64,000 nt of DNA from VFKI01 sp033762075 (GCA_033762075.1 JANRLY010000051.1:20252-84251); one strand, 5' to 3'. Positions 1 to 10,389 are shown, counted from the stretch's first letter. The notes: generated by a model from the letters alone, not told the origin. A program made the numbers and translations.

Positions 1-8
1 ATCTAAAT

Positions 9-794
9 TTAAACTCTATAAGGGTTTGGCATTTGCTGTTCGGAATCTTCAGAATCACTGCGAGCAATCTGTGCTGCAGCCACAGGCTCTTCTGAGCGAT
101 GAAACAAACTATATAATCCACGGCCAACAGAGCAACCCAATGCATACACACCGCGCCCAGCTCTCTTAGCAACTTCAAACGTCTGAGGAGCAATGGATTT
201 CGTATTGAGTAAAACATTCATAAGACCCAATCCAGCTGTTATCAGTGAAGCAATATCCTTTACTGTCGGATCAACAGCAATATCCGTCAGCGGTGCGATA
301 AAATCCACAAATACCGAAACAGCGATTGAAGTATCTGTTGCTAACGCAAGATAGGTTCTCAATTCTTGGAAGGCATTCTCTTTCAATGCTGCAAAAAGCA
401 TATTCATCGCTGAAATATATTCGAATGAAAAAGGACCTGTTAACTCAGGGCCAACCCACCGATTCACCGCATTCATGAGTAACATGGTATTCACCCATTG
501 CGAACCTAATTCAGCAACTTGCATTTTAGTCAGCGTGCCCATGTTATATTCACGAACAGCATGACCCGTGTCGCCGACTGTTTTTCCAACAAAACAGTAC
601 TGAACAATGTTAAATAATAATTTTTTATTTGTCTCAAAAGCATTCTGATCTGTGCCTAGTAAATAAAAAATAACGGCCATATCAGCAAGCGAGATGGTTC
701 CAGACCATTGTCCAAATAATTTGAATAAACTAATATCTTGCTCTTCGGGTGCCTCGATCATCACATAACCTTCATTATTGATCTGTTGTCTCAT
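9..794 (-). CDS. Hypothetical protein, 261 aa
   Basis: No family is recognised. The ATG is preceded by AAGGAG with a good spacing, so the start looks right. The protein is mostly helical with several hydrophobic stretches (about residues 35-48, 155-175 and 183-198), none clearly a classical membrane span. The C-terminal tail is polar and acid-rich (DSEDSEQQ). The stop lies only nine bases from the window edge, so the downstream neighbour is unseen. It sits 26 bp downstream of the acyl-CoA dehydrogenase gene on the same strand and may be co-transcribed, although no functional link is evident. The size and soluble helical character would fit a lineage-specific secreted protein, but that is a guess. 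Confidence 0.6.
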   Translation of the reverse strand: MRQQINNEGYVMIEAPEEQDISLFKLFGQWSGTISLADMAVIFYLLGTDQNAFETNKKLLFNIVQYCFVGKTVGDTGHAVREYNMGTLTKMQVAELGSQWVNTMLLMNAVNRWVGPELTGPFSFEYISAMNMLFAALKENAFQELRTYLALATDTSIAVSVFVDFIAPLTDIAVDPTVKDIASLITAGLGLMNVLLNTKSIAPQTFEVAKRAGRGVYALGCSVGRGLYSLFHRSEEPVAAAQIARSDSEDSEQQMPNPYRV

Positions 795-820
795 TTTTTT
801 CTCCTTGATTATTTTTAAAG

Positions 821-2005
821 TTAACGAAAAGCTTGTATTCCTGTTTGTGAATGTCCAAGAATGAGCGCATGAATATCCGCTGTTCCTTCGTAAGTTTTCA
901 CAGTTTCGAGATTTAACATGTGACGAATCACGTGAAATTCTTCCATGATGCCATTCGCGCCGTGCATATCCCGTGCTTCACGAGCAATATCTAATGCAAT
1001 ACGTGCTGAGTTTCGTTTGATCATAGAAATCACCGGCGTTGCAACAGATGTTTTTTCTTTTAATCGACCGACTCGCAAACATGCTTGTAACGCCAACGTA
1101 ATTTGCGTTTGCATCTCAGCTAATTTCATTTGAATGAGTTGATTGGCAGCAAGCGGTCGATCGAACTGTGAACGCGCTAACGTATACGAACGCGCAGCAT
1201 GCCAACAAAATTCTGCAGCGCCCAATACGCCCCATGCAATTCCATAACGTGCACTATCTAAACAACCGAGCGGGCCCTTCAATCCTTCTACATTCGGTAA
1301 CAAATGATCTTCACTGACAAAAACATCATGCAAAACAATTTCACCTGTGATCGATGCGCGCATGCTGAATTTGCCATGCATCACAGGCGCCGTTAATCCC
1401 GGCATATTTTTTTCTAAAATGAAACCGCGAATTCGGTCATCGTCATTTTTAGCCCACACAATAAAAACATCTGCGATAGGTGAATTGGTAATCCACATTT
1501 TGCTGCCATTCAAAATGTAACCCTCTTTTGTTTTGCGTGCGCGTGTTTTCATGCTGCCGGGATCTGAGCCATGATCGGGCTCTGTTAAACCAAAACACCC
1601 TACCCATTCGCCACTCGCCATTTTGGGTAAATATTTTTCACGTTGAGCTTCGGAGCCATACGCGTAAATTGCATACATCGCAAGACTGGATTGAACACTC
1701 AAGGCGGAACGATACGCAGAATCAACGCGTTCAATTTCCCGTGCAATCAGCCCATACGCTACATGACTCACACCCGCACAACCATACCCGGTAAATGTTG
1801 CGCCGAGAAAACCTTGTTCGCCCATCTCATTGATAATTTCTCGATCAAATATTTCATCGCGAAATCCACGCAATACGCGTGGCATGAGTTTTTCTTGCGC
1901 ATATTCTCGCGCTGCATCACGAATCATGCGCTCTTCTGTTGTTAATTGATCTTCGAGTAATAAAGGATCATCCCATTGGAAAGCAGTGCGTTGTTGAGTT
2001 GTCAT
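821..2005 (-). CDS. gcdH: Glutaryl-CoA dehydrogenase
   Basis: An FAD-dependent acyl-CoA dehydrogenase of 394 aa, the usual length for this family. It oxidatively decarboxylates glutaryl-CoA to crotonyl-CoA in lysine, hydroxylysine and tryptophan breakdown, passing electrons to ETF. Visible signatures are the SVQSSL segment near residue 102 typical of GCDH rather than other acyl-CoA dehydrogenases, the FAD/substrate segment GLTEPDHGSDP, and the C-terminal YEGTADIHALILG, whose Glu (about residue 373) is the catalytic base in known GCDHs. The subfamily call rests on these motifs. It is divergent from the giant gene at 2137. A saccharopine dehydrogenase-like/ALDH7 pair at 43-45.7 kb would act higher in the same catabolic route. 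Confidence 0.93.
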   Translation of the reverse strand: MTTQQRTAFQWDDPLLLEDQLTTEERMIRDAAREYAQEKLMPRVLRGFRDEIFDREIINEMGEQGFLGATFTGYGCAGVSHVAYGLIAREIERVDSAYRSALSVQSSLAMYAIYAYGSEAQREKYLPKMASGEWVGCFGLTEPDHGSDPGSMKTRARKTKEGYILNGSKMWITNSPIADVFIVWAKNDDDRIRGFILEKNMPGLTAPVMHGKFSMRASITGEIVLHDVFVSEDHLLPNVEGLKGPLGCLDSARYGIAWGVLGAAEFCWHAARSYTLARSQFDRPLAANQLIQMKLAEMQTQITLALQACLRVGRLKEKTSVATPVISMIKRNSARIALDIAREARDMHGANGIMEEFHVIRHMLNLETVKTYEGTADIHALILGHSQTGIQAFR

Positions 2006-2136
2006 AGAAATGGACTCTTGAAAAACGTGATAGAAAGAGCGTGCACGATATTAAAATCCCTACCCGATTGCAAGCCTATCAGATAGAATCTTCCACTTTT
2101 CACTGATGATATACCTTTGAGAATGGATAAGGAAAA

Positions 2137-5100
2137 ATGTCTCTACTACAATTACTCAAGCTAGAAAATCCGCTCATCGAAAATGCGATTGCATTTCAAG
2201 ATTACACTTTTGCAATACAACTCATTGACCAACAACTTGCTCAAACAACTACAGATGCTCTCACACTGGCACGCATTTATTGTTTATATCAATCACAAGA
2301 TTATATCAATGCTCACACACAACTCAATGAATGGCTCGCTCAGACGAAAGATAATACTGATGACAAGGCAACCCTTTTAGCAAAATGCCTTCAAAAAGGG
2401 ATGGTCGTCATGGCTCACTCAAGTGAAGAAAAAGAAACAGGTGAGTCTTTTACAGTAGAGCATTTAAATATTAAATTTATTATTTCAACAATGGCAATTA
2501 ATCTACTCTTAAATGAGCTTGTTCAATTACCCCCCATCGAGAACTTGCACGTCAGTTTATTCATCAGTCAATTGTTTCGCAGAATCGGTCAACTGCAAAG
2601 CTTTCACTCTATTCGTGCATCACATATGGTAAATATCGCCGCTTTCTTGCCGAATACGACTAACTGGGTCGAACGCATATTAACTAATGAGCCGATCAAT
2701 GAATATATTACGCCTCATTGGACGCTTCAACAAAAAAAAGCACTGGCGCAGTTAATTGTTGCTGCAGATGATTATTATCAAGCGTTAGTTGAAGAAGATT
2801 TTTATCATACCGCAGAAATATTTTATTTGACGCAACTTTCTTCCATTCTATCCCCCCCCAAAAAACAACGCGGCACAATGACTGTCGATGCGCTGACCTT
2901 TTTAACGTCACACGACCGTACACGATTACTCTTACATGCTGCGAAATTATTTTCACATTATAATAATAATCAATCTTTAGCGGCATTTTTATATGCCTAT
3001 TTACTAACGACTGTTTTAAATATTAAATATAAAATCCCCTCGCTCGCTTGTGAAATCAATCAGCTCAGCACCAACAGTGAACAGCTTGCAAAAATCATTA
3101 TCGAGCATCCGACGGAGGATCTCAGTCTGTCTTCGCTTGTTTTCCGTATCGGATGCGGCATTTGCGAATTAATACTAGCTCAATTAAAACCGAAATTAGA
3201 AACACTCAAATACTTAATAGAAAAACTTTCAGCGCTGCGTCCCGATGACCCAACGGTGCACCATTATGCAACGCAATATTACGAACTTATTCAAACAGAA
3301 GATGCCGAAGCAAAATGGCAAGAATTGTTTGTACGCTTCCCAGAACATCAAGAAATCATCACGGGTTATTTTACCTACATGTTGCAAAAATATTTTTCGC
3401 CCATAGGGAATAATAAAGCTTTTTCGTATGAAAAATTGCAGCAAATTATTTTTGATCTAAATACTACTATGCAGCATTTTTCATTTAATCGACGCTTGAT
3501 TATCTTACGTGCACTAGCATCTCTTACAGAACATGCAATGCCAAAACATTCCTTGGTGCATCAATTGATCGAGCCTTTTCAGGCCAACCAGGAATTGCTT
3601 TATAAAGCAACGTGCCTCTTTCCATACTATCAACGTTTTTATTATTGCCATTCATGGATACAACTGAATATTGCTCATCTATTGAAAGATGACAACTATC
3701 CTTTCGATTGGCAACAACTTTTAGAAGAACCGCTTAAACTTGCGTACCAACATTTATCTAGACACTCTCTTCTACAAAAAATTTTTACGCTTGAATTAAA
3801 TCATGCAAAAGATACTTTATCGATGCTTAGTAAAGTAAAAGCAGCGATGGAATATTTTAAAGGATTAATATACCCTGATTTTGCACCAGACAGTTGTCGC
3901 GCACTTTCTCATCTTGGCATAGCCCTCGAAATCAAAGAGAATGAAGCAGGATTTAACTACCGCAGCACGGGATTACATCACGAATTATTGCTACGCGCTG
4001 CTACAACGCGATTCGATAAAAAGCTCTCTTTAGAAATCGGCATGAAAATCCAATGTGAAGAATCATCGCCACACCCATTTTTCACTTGCGAAACACCTCT
4101 GATTTTTCTACCTATGAACCAAGGTATCCCAGGGCGAGAATGTCCTACTCTGCTTGTACTGCACCCACACTCAGAACAAGATGCATGTTTGCGTATGTTG
4201 CGGCCTATTAGTGATTTAAGTTACGTCAAACACATGTGGGCTTTTGTGATGCGAACTTTGTATTATATGAGCAAAGGATTTTTTGCCCCTCGAGAAGTCG
4301 TCACCGCCATCCAACAGTATTCAACACGCAATCCAGACAAATTAGAGCAAGCACACATTCAAGCCGCTCGAAATTATGTTCTATTTGCAGAGCAAGAAGC
4401 AAAAATCCCTTCGAGCCAAGCAAAAGAACAAGCGAGTCATCGCTTTTTAGTATTGTTACGGAAATATCAGCTAACATCATTTTTTCTAGGTTATACATAC
4501 ACACCCACTGGCGATCAACTCCATTATCATTTTTCTATTCTCAACTTCATACGTCGAGCACATAAGAATTGGAAAGAAGCTTTTAATAAACTCCCCTCTA
4601 CTTCTTCCGCAAGCCCCCACCATGCAAGCATAAAAGATGTTATCTGCCTTCAATCAAAACAAAATGCCTTTGAAAGTGATTTAGAAAAGCGCGCAGAATT
4701 ACTTCAATATGCTACACAAGCTTTAATACTTGAAAACTTCACAATTGCTTTACAAGCTTATGACATTGCCGACTCAATTTCTCCCTTAGATATTGATGCA
4801 CAGCTATTAAAAATATATTGCATTGCTAAAAATGGTTATGCAAATGAAGCACTGTCATTACTAAATACAATTGAAACGAAGGATATCCCACCACTAGAAG
4901 ATGAAGTTTTAAAACTTAATATGACGCTAACAAAAAACGATTATCTTTTATTTTTAAGATTATATCCGTTAAAAAAAATAGGGTTTTTACGTGCATACTG
5001 TTTATTACAAATAGGGAAAATGGTTGACGCCGCAAGCACAATACTCCGCTACGAACAACATATTAATCTATGCCCTGAAATGCAGTTAATGATGGCTGAT

Positions 5101-8100
5101 TGCTATCGGAAATCTGGTCACTTTGAAGGGATGAGCACAATAATCGCCGAATTACTAAAATCCATATGTGAAAACCTTTTTCCAACTTCTATCTGGGAAA
5201 CAATCAATGCATCCAAAAATGCTAGCATGCCACAACCTTATCTCGAAGCATTGTCATCCCTACCTGAAATATATGCACATGGAAAAAAACTCCCAAGAGA
5301 ATTATTTCAAAACGTTTTTGTTTCTTATTTGACTGTTTTAAATTGGTATTCACAAGTATTAATTGAAGATGGTTATATTGCTGTTGCTTGTAATTTTTAT
5401 GAAAAAATTATCAGTGATGATGTGACTTGGCTATTTGAATTGTGCCCTGAACTACTATTCCATTTTCGTCTGCTCGCATTGCGTGCCTTTAGCAAAAATC
5501 ACAATGCTTATGCAGATCAACTTGATCAAGTAAGCAATCAATTATCCGCCAAACTGCTTTCTTTTTCCAAAAGCCGCACGATAGATTTTAATGAACTGAC
5601 TGAATGGCTTATCAATACACCTCCAGAGATCTTTGATCCTGAAATGCTATTACACGCAAATGCAATTTTGCAGGCTATAGCACATATTCAGGCTTATGAC
5701 ATTGGGGATAGTGAGTGTTCAGAAAAACTTTTTGATCAATTGACCCGATATAAACACCATCTGAATGAACTGACTCCTATGAGTGAAAATTTGGAAAAGA
5801 TAGGAGTTACTGAGTCTTCAAGTAGAGAATATTACTTCTTGTTATGGAAATTCAAACATCTCCCGAATGATTCAGCAGCGATGAAAAGTTTTTATTCTCA
5901 AATCCTCTCGCAACGCGAATGTTTTCCTTTTGATAAAAATTACATGCTGTTAGAGTTTGCCTATTATCTTCGAGAGCTCAAAAATACTCCGCCAGATCAA
6001 CTGAATAAGGATGCCATCACACAACATCCCGCTGCTCTTTTAGCCAACGCGATGGCAGCACTTTATCCTCATGATGTCAACGTGTTGCACGCAATATACA
6101 CTCTTAATGCTTGCGTAAAACAAAAGAATTGTACGGGAGCAATCATCACAAATTATCACTGTGCTGACATTAATACGTATTATTTCTTCATGAAAACGCA
6201 AAATGGCAGAGAACATCAAGCAACATCTACAATTCTTCCATCGGTATTAAATCTCTTAGCTCATTTTAGTCAAGAGCGTAGTTCTCTTTTTAATTACAAC
6301 ACCCTCATCACCCCCGTCTGCTTAAAGAATTTACCCGCGATGCAAATCATGGAAAAATTTAACGATACATTTTTAATCGCGCCTGGAGTGCTTCTTGATC
6401 ATTTCACCGGCGTTGATATAGGAGATGATTTATTTCAAAGATCTCATTGTCATCAAATCTCAGTTGTTGCAAATCCACAAAATCAAGATATCCACTACAC
6501 TTCGCCCTTATTCAGCTTTCAAGCGCTCTATTTGATGCAAACACCAGAAGGATGTGTTGCTATTGATCCGACAGGATATGCAAAAGTCGATTATCAAAAT
6601 CGCGTCTTACGCCTTATCGGAAAAATAAAACCCACTTTTCTCGTCACTCTTCCGACATACTTGCTTGAAATTCTTTTTTATCTCTCTCAAGGATTCACCC
6701 CTGTGGGTGATTTAGCTGAGGCGCTCAAAACCGCCCAAATTAAAGATACTTTACCTCAAAAAGAGCAAATCAAAATCGCCCAAATGATGCAATTCCATTT
6801 AGACTTTTTGGCAAAAAAACCTGATGCACTCAAACGCTATTGGAAATTATTAGATGAATATGGTATGACACAGAATATTACAGCAAAGGAAATGCAAAAT
6901 AACGATGCCACACTCAAGTCGAATTTTACAAACCCGTATCTTAATTTTATTTCTTATGAGAGTCTTTTGCCCGACATGAGAAAACAACCTAAAAATATGA
7001 TGCTGCTTGATCATTTTGCCGATAAAATGAATGCATTATGCGATAATCAACAACAAACATTGCTGGCACTCGAAGAAGACTGTGATAAAAAAACCACTCA
7101 AAAGAAAACTAAAAAACACAAGAACAAAACTGCACGTTCAAATAAAATTACAACTATTCCAGTACACGAATCAATACAGAAAACTATTTCGCCGCCTCGA
7201 AAAAAACCCGACACGCCAAAAATTAAGATTCCTGATGAAATTCAATTCTATTTTAATCAGTTTAACAATGCGTTAATCATAGGGCAGTTCCCTGGAAAAT
7301 TCTGGTTAGTCGGTTCAGCTAGTCTTTGTCTCGCGAAAGAACTACCCCTTTCAAAAACGCAGGATTTAGATTTTGTTCTTCAGCTCACAGATCCAATGAA
7401 TCCTGAAACGATCAAATCTTTCTTACTTCTATTGGGATTTGTACCCACTTTAAAGCAGAGCGTTTTCATACGCGAAGATGAGCTTGCGCATGTCGAAATT
7501 TATATTTCTCCTTTCGTTGAAGCAAATGAAAATATTTTTTTAACTCGTGATATGAGTACACGAGATTTTACTCTCGGCGCAATATATTGTGATGGCACTC
7601 AATTTTTGAATCCTGCGTGGGGATTAGATGATTATGATTTAAGAAAACTCACAGCCATTGCAAGATTAGACAGCACTCCAGCACAAACTGCAAAAAACCT
7701 ACTCCTTGAAGATCCGCGGAGAATATTGCGCGCTTTTAAACTGATGATTCGCTATCAATTGACGCTTGATGTCCATTTGGAAAATGCACTAAAAACCATC
7801 CAATGGACATTTCATCCCAAAAATCCGAAACACATACTAATGCAATCCTTATTGATGAAAGCATTCACTGGACACATTGTCAGAATGTCCCGACCTCATC
7901 GTAGCCAATATCTTGATTTAATCAATCAATATCATCTCACGCAAAAACTCCCTTGTTTGAAGCTCATAGTAGACCAGTGGACAATGGAGCATAGGGCTTC
8001 TACTAAGGGTATGAATAGATTTGCCCCCGCCTTCTATCCAAGCCCCCCTGTTTTCTGGGACAATAGACAAACCTCAGATGAGGAAATAAAAACGCCCTTA

Positions 8101-8127
8101 CCGACAGCCAACCTCGTAAGGAAATGA
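2137..8127 (+). CDS. Giant helical-repeat protein with C-terminal poly(A) polymerase/CCA-transferase-like domain
   Basis: A 1996-residue protein; AAGGA stands four to five bases before the ATG. The first 1650 residues are helical and resemble degenerate TPR-type repeats. A module of about 150 residues appears twice: LYYMSKGFF near residue 706 and LFYLSQGFT near 1512 are both followed by a similar helical stretch. A Lys-rich linker (about 1650-1695) leads to a class II nucleotidyltransferase head. It shows LVGSA (about 1722) in place of the usual GGxVRD, the metal-binding pair DLD (about 1743), RDFTLGA (about 1809; canonical RDFTINA) and DPRRILRAFKL (about 1859). Such domains add CCA or poly(A) to RNA. 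Fusion to a huge repeat scaffold is not a housekeeping design; a role as a secreted effector is inference only. The gene for the MscS-like channel starts 14 bp downstream. Confidence 0.85.
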   Translation: MSLLQLLKLENPLIENAIAFQDYTFAIQLIDQQLAQTTTDALTLARIYCLYQSQDYINAHTQLNEWLAQTKDNTDDKATLLAKCLQKGMVVMAHSSEEKETGESFTVEHLNIKFIISTMAINLLLNELVQLPPIENLHVSLFISQLFRRIGQLQSFHSIRASHMVNIAAFLPNTTNWVERILTNEPINEYITPHWTLQQKKALAQLIVAADDYYQALVEEDFYHTAEIFYLTQLSSILSPPKKQRGTMTVDALTFLTSHDRTRLLLHAAKLFSHYNNNQSLAAFLYAYLLTTVLNIKYKIPSLACEINQLSTNSEQLAKIIIEHPTEDLSLSSLVFRIGCGICELILAQLKPKLETLKYLIEKLSALRPDDPTVHHYATQYYELIQTEDAEAKWQELFVRFPEHQEIITGYFTYMLQKYFSPIGNNKAFSYEKLQQIIFDLNTTMQHFSFNRRLIILRALASLTEHAMPKHSLVHQLIEPFQANQELLYKATCLFPYYQRFYYCHSWIQLNIAHLLKDDNYPFDWQQLLEEPLKLAYQHLSRHSLLQKIFTLELNHAKDTLSMLSKVKAAMEYFKGLIYPDFAPDSCRALSHLGIALEIKENEAGFNYRSTGLHHELLLRAATTRFDKKLSLEIGMKIQCEESSPHPFFTCETPLIFLPMNQGIPGRECPTLLVLHPHSEQDACLRMLRPISDLSYVKHMWAFVMRTLYYMSKGFFAPREVVTAIQQYSTRNPDKLEQAHIQAARNYVLFAEQEAKIPSSQAKEQASHRFLVLLRKYQLTSFFLGYTYTPTGDQLHYHFSILNFIRRAHKNWKEAFNKLPSTSSASPHHASIKDVICLQSKQNAFESDLEKRAELLQYATQALILENFTIALQAYDIADSISPLDIDAQLLKIYCIAKNGYANEALSLLNTIETKDIPPLEDEVLKLNMTLTKNDYLLFLRLYPLKKIGFLRAYCLLQIGKMVDAASTILRYEQHINLCPEMQLMMADCYRKSGHFEGMSTIIAELLKSICENLFPTSIWETINASKNASMPQPYLEALSSLPEIYAHGKKLPRELFQNVFVSYLTVLNWYSQVLIEDGYIAVACNFYEKIISDDVTWLFELCPELLFHFRLLALRAFSKNHNAYADQLDQVSNQLSAKLLSFSKSRTIDFNELTEWLINTPPEIFDPEMLLHANAILQAIAHIQAYDIGDSECSEKLFDQLTRYKHHLNELTPMSENLEKIGVTESSSREYYFLLWKFKHLPNDSAAMKSFYSQILSQRECFPFDKNYMLLEFAYYLRELKNTPPDQLNKDAITQHPAALLANAMAALYPHDVNVLHAIYTLNACVKQKNCTGAIITNYHCADINTYYFFMKTQNGREHQATSTILPSVLNLLAHFSQERSSLFNYNTLITPVCLKNLPAMQIMEKFNDTFLIAPGVLLDHFTGVDIGDDLFQRSHCHQISVVANPQNQDIHYTSPLFSFQALYLMQTPEGCVAIDPTGYAKVDYQNRVLRLIGKIKPTFLVTLPTYLLEILFYLSQGFTPVGDLAEALKTAQIKDTLPQKEQIKIAQMMQFHLDFLAKKPDALKRYWKLLDEYGMTQNITAKEMQNNDATLKSNFTNPYLNFISYESLLPDMRKQPKNMMLLDHFADKMNALCDNQQQTLLALEEDCDKKTTQKKTKKHKNKTARSNKITTIPVHESIQKTISPPRKKPDTPKIKIPDEIQFYFNQFNNALIIGQFPGKFWLVGSASLCLAKELPLSKTQDLDFVLQLTDPMNPETIKSFLLLLGFVPTLKQSVFIREDELAHVEIYISPFVEANENIFLTRDMSTRDFTLGAIYCDGTQFLNPAWGLDDYDLRKLTAIARLDSTPAQTAKNLLLEDPRRILRAFKLMIRYQLTLDVHLENALKTIQWTFHPKNPKHILMQSLLMKAFTGHIVRMSRPHRSQYLDLINQYHLTQKLPCLKLIVDQWTMEHRASTKGMNRFAPAFYPSPPVFWDNRQTSDEEIKTPLPTANLVRK

Positions 8128-8141
8128 GATAAGGTCACTCT

Positions 8142-9002
8142 ATGAATGAAATAATCAAGGCATTTCAAGGATTTCATCCCGATAATGTTCTTCGGGCCTC
8201 TTTGCTATTAGTCGTTGGTTACTTCATTGCAAAATTGCTCAGTCTAAGCGTAAATCGCAGTCTCACCAAACATGTACGCCCACATCAAGCAATGATTTTG
8301 CGCCGAATACTCTTTTTCCTTATTTTTATGTTATTTTTTGCTTCCGCTATTCAACAAGTCGGTTTCCGAATCAGCGCTTTATTAGGCGCAACAGGCATAT
8401 TAACCGTTGCGATTGGTATCGCTGCACAAACCTCCATGTCTAATTTAATCAGCGGACTTTTTATTATTGGTGAAAAACCCTTTGAAATTGGCGATAGCGT
8501 CACCATCAATGATATTACTGGAGAAGTCGCTTCCATTGATTTTATGTCTGTGCGCATCCGCACCCTTGACAATACAATGGTACGTGTCCCCAATGAAACT
8601 CTCGTTAAATCAGCAATCACAAATCTCACTTGGTTTCCGACACGACGATTATCTATCCCCATTAGTATCAGCTACAAAGAAAATATTGAGTCAGTGATGG
8701 CATTACTAGTCAACATTGCTAAAAATAATCCTCTCTGTTTGCAAGATCCTGAGCCCATTGTTCTCCTCGATGGGTTTGGTGAATCTTCTGTCAATTTACA
8801 GTTGCAAATCTGGACAAAAACAGAAGATAAAAAAGATTTAAGCAGCAAAATCAGAACAGAAATCAAAATCGCTTTCGATAAAGCAAACATCGAGATGCCT
8901 TTCCCAACACGCTCAATTTATACCAATGTCATCGACGGCGGACTCCCAGTTCGTATTGTCTCTCCACTCTCTACTGAAAACGAAGGACATGTTTCCAAAT
9001 GA
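8142..9002 (+). CDS. Small-conductance mechanosensitive channel, MscS family
   Basis: A 286-aa inner-membrane channel that releases solutes on hypo-osmotic shock, the size of canonical MscS. Three hydrophobic segments lie at about residues 14-34, 50-68 and 74-105. The third is the Gly/Ala-rich pore helix (GATGILTVAIGIAAQTSMSN), followed by the conserved turn NLISGLFIIGEKPFEIGD and the cytoplasmic beta domain (VRIRTLDNTMVRVPNE). AAGGT precedes the ATG. Its stop overlaps the start of the next gene by four bases (ATGA), which implies translational coupling to rimB and co-transcription with rimK. Confidence 0.93.
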   Translation: MNEIIKAFQGFHPDNVLRASLLLVVGYFIAKLLSLSVNRSLTKHVRPHQAMILRRILFFLIFMLFFASAIQQVGFRISALLGATGILTVAIGIAAQTSMSNLISGLFIIGEKPFEIGDSVTINDITGEVASIDFMSVRIRTLDNTMVRVPNETLVKSAITNLTWFPTRRLSIPISISYKENIESVMALLVNIAKNNPLCLQDPEPIVLLDGFGESSVNLQLQIWTKTEDKKDLSSKIRTEIKIAFDKANIEMPFPTRSIYTNVIDGGLPVRIVSPLSTENEGHVSK

Positions 9003-9472
9003 TATCTGCTGATCTGAAAACGCAATTGACTATTGGCTGGCGTGAATGGGTCGCGCTACCTGAGCTAGGTATTCACCGCATCAAAGCAAAAATTGATACG
9101 GGTGCTAGAACATCTGCTTTGCACGCGTTCGCACTGCGTCCATTTCGTGAAAATAATCAAAATAAAATTAGCTTTGACATTCATCCCATTCAACATAATC
9201 GTGATGTTGTTATCACCTGTACCGCGGATATTATTGACCGCCGGATGGTCAGCGACTCAGGCGGTCATACCGAGGAACGCTATGTTATTATGACTCCACT
9301 CTTAATAGGCTCGCATACCTGGCCCATCGAAATCACGCTAACTGAAAGAGACTCGATGCTCTTTCGTATGTTGCTTGGACGCAGCGCCATCAGAAATCAT
9401 TTCATGATTAATCCAGGAAAATCATTTATGATGCGCAAGCGAAAGGCTTCTTCAAAAATTAACAAGAAATAG
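8999..9472 (+). CDS. rimB: RimB-type retropepsin-like protease (annotated in databases as ATP-dependent zinc protease)
   Basis: A 157-aa protein of the pfam05618 family, which has a retropepsin-like fold and is known to be functionally tied to RimK-mediated glutamylation of ribosomal protein S6. The active-site segment KIDTGARTSALHA (about residues 30-42) carries the Asp-Thr-Gly triplet of aspartic proteases. The family's usual opening (IGWREWVALPELGI) and a C-terminal LLGRSAI are also present. The start overlaps the MscS stop as ATGA, and rimK follows eight bases downstream, so the three genes form an operon. The name rests on family plus adjacency to rimK. Confidence 0.88.
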   Translation: MISADLKTQLTIGWREWVALPELGIHRIKAKIDTGARTSALHAFALRPFRENNQNKISFDIHPIQHNRDVVITCTADIIDRRMVSDSGGHTEERYVIMTPLLIGSHTWPIEITLTERDSMLFRMLLGRSAIRNHFMINPGKSFMMRKRKASSKINKK

Positions 9473-9480
9473 GCTCAACC

Positions 9481-10389
9481 ATGAAAATTGCTATTTTGTC
9501 TCGTCGACCTGACTTGTATTCCACCAGACGTCTCGTGGAAGCAGCTGAGGTACGAGGTTATTCTGCTGATGTAATTGACACATTACGCTGCTACATGAAT
9601 ATCACTTCCGCTGAACCTACCATTCATTATCGCGGCAAAGAATTACCCGCCTACGATGCTGTAATTCCACGAATCGGAGCATCAGTCACCTTTTATGGTG
9701 CAGCAGTTGTCCGTCAATTAGAAATGAAAAATGTCACCTGTATCAATGGTTCTACAGCGATTACACGCGCACGCGATAAATTACGTTCCTTACAACTATT
9801 ATCCAAAAAAGGAATTGGTTTACCCGTCACAGGATTTGCCCATTCGCTGGATGAAATTAAAGATCTCATTCACATGGTCGGCGGTCCGCCTTTGCTGATT
9901 AAATTTTTAGAAGGCACACAAGGCATCGGTGTGATTTTAGTTGAAACCACCAAAGCTGCACGTAGCATGATCGAAGCCTTTTTAGGCTTAAAAGTTAATA
10001 TTCTTGTTCAAGAGTATATTCGTGAAGCAGGCGGCAGTGATATTCGTTGTTTTGTGGTTGGTAAACAAGTTGTCGCAGCGATGCGTCGACAGGCTAAATC
10101 TTCCGAGGAATTTCGTTCTAATTTACATCGCGGCGGTACAGCAAGCCCTGTTGAAATTACCGAAGAAGAACGCATGATGGCAGTGCGATCTGCACGTATC
10201 ATTGGATTACAAGTTGCCGGTGTTGATATTGTGCGTTCAGAGCGCGGCCCGCTTGTCATCGAAGTGAATGCCTCTCCTGGCATCGAGGGCATAGAAAAAA
10301 CCACGCAAATTGATGTTGCTGGCAAAATCATCGACTACGCTGCACATTCAGTGAAAGCAGGAAAAAAACGCACACGACCAAACGGGTAA
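9481..10389 (+). CDS. rimK: Ribosomal protein S6-L-glutamate ligase RimK
   Basis: A 302-aa ATP-grasp ligase (E. coli RimK is 300 aa) that adds glutamates to the C-terminus of ribosomal protein S6. The N-terminus (KIAILSRRPDLYSTRRLVEA) is typical of RimK. The ATP-grasp domain shows ARDKLRSLQLL, the glycine-rich segment FLEGTQGIGVILVE, LVQEYIREAGGSDIRCFVVG, and the metal-binding VIEVNASPGIEGIE near residue 263. It is the last gene of the mscS-rimB-rimK operon. A short palindromic element follows immediately and separates it from the convergent DUF1704 gene. Confidence 0.96.
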   Translation: MKIAILSRRPDLYSTRRLVEAAEVRGYSADVIDTLRCYMNITSAEPTIHYRGKELPAYDAVIPRIGASVTFYGAAVVRQLEMKNVTCINGSTAITRARDKLRSLQLLSKKGIGLPVTGFAHSLDEIKDLIHMVGGPPLLIKFLEGTQGIGVILVETTKAARSMIEAFLGLKVNILVQEYIREAGGSDIRCFVVGKQVVAAMRRQAKSSEEFRSNLHRGGTASPVEITEEERMMAVRSARIIGLQVAGVDIVRSERGPLVIEVNASPGIEGIEKTTQIDVAGKIIDYAAHSVKAGKKRTRPNG

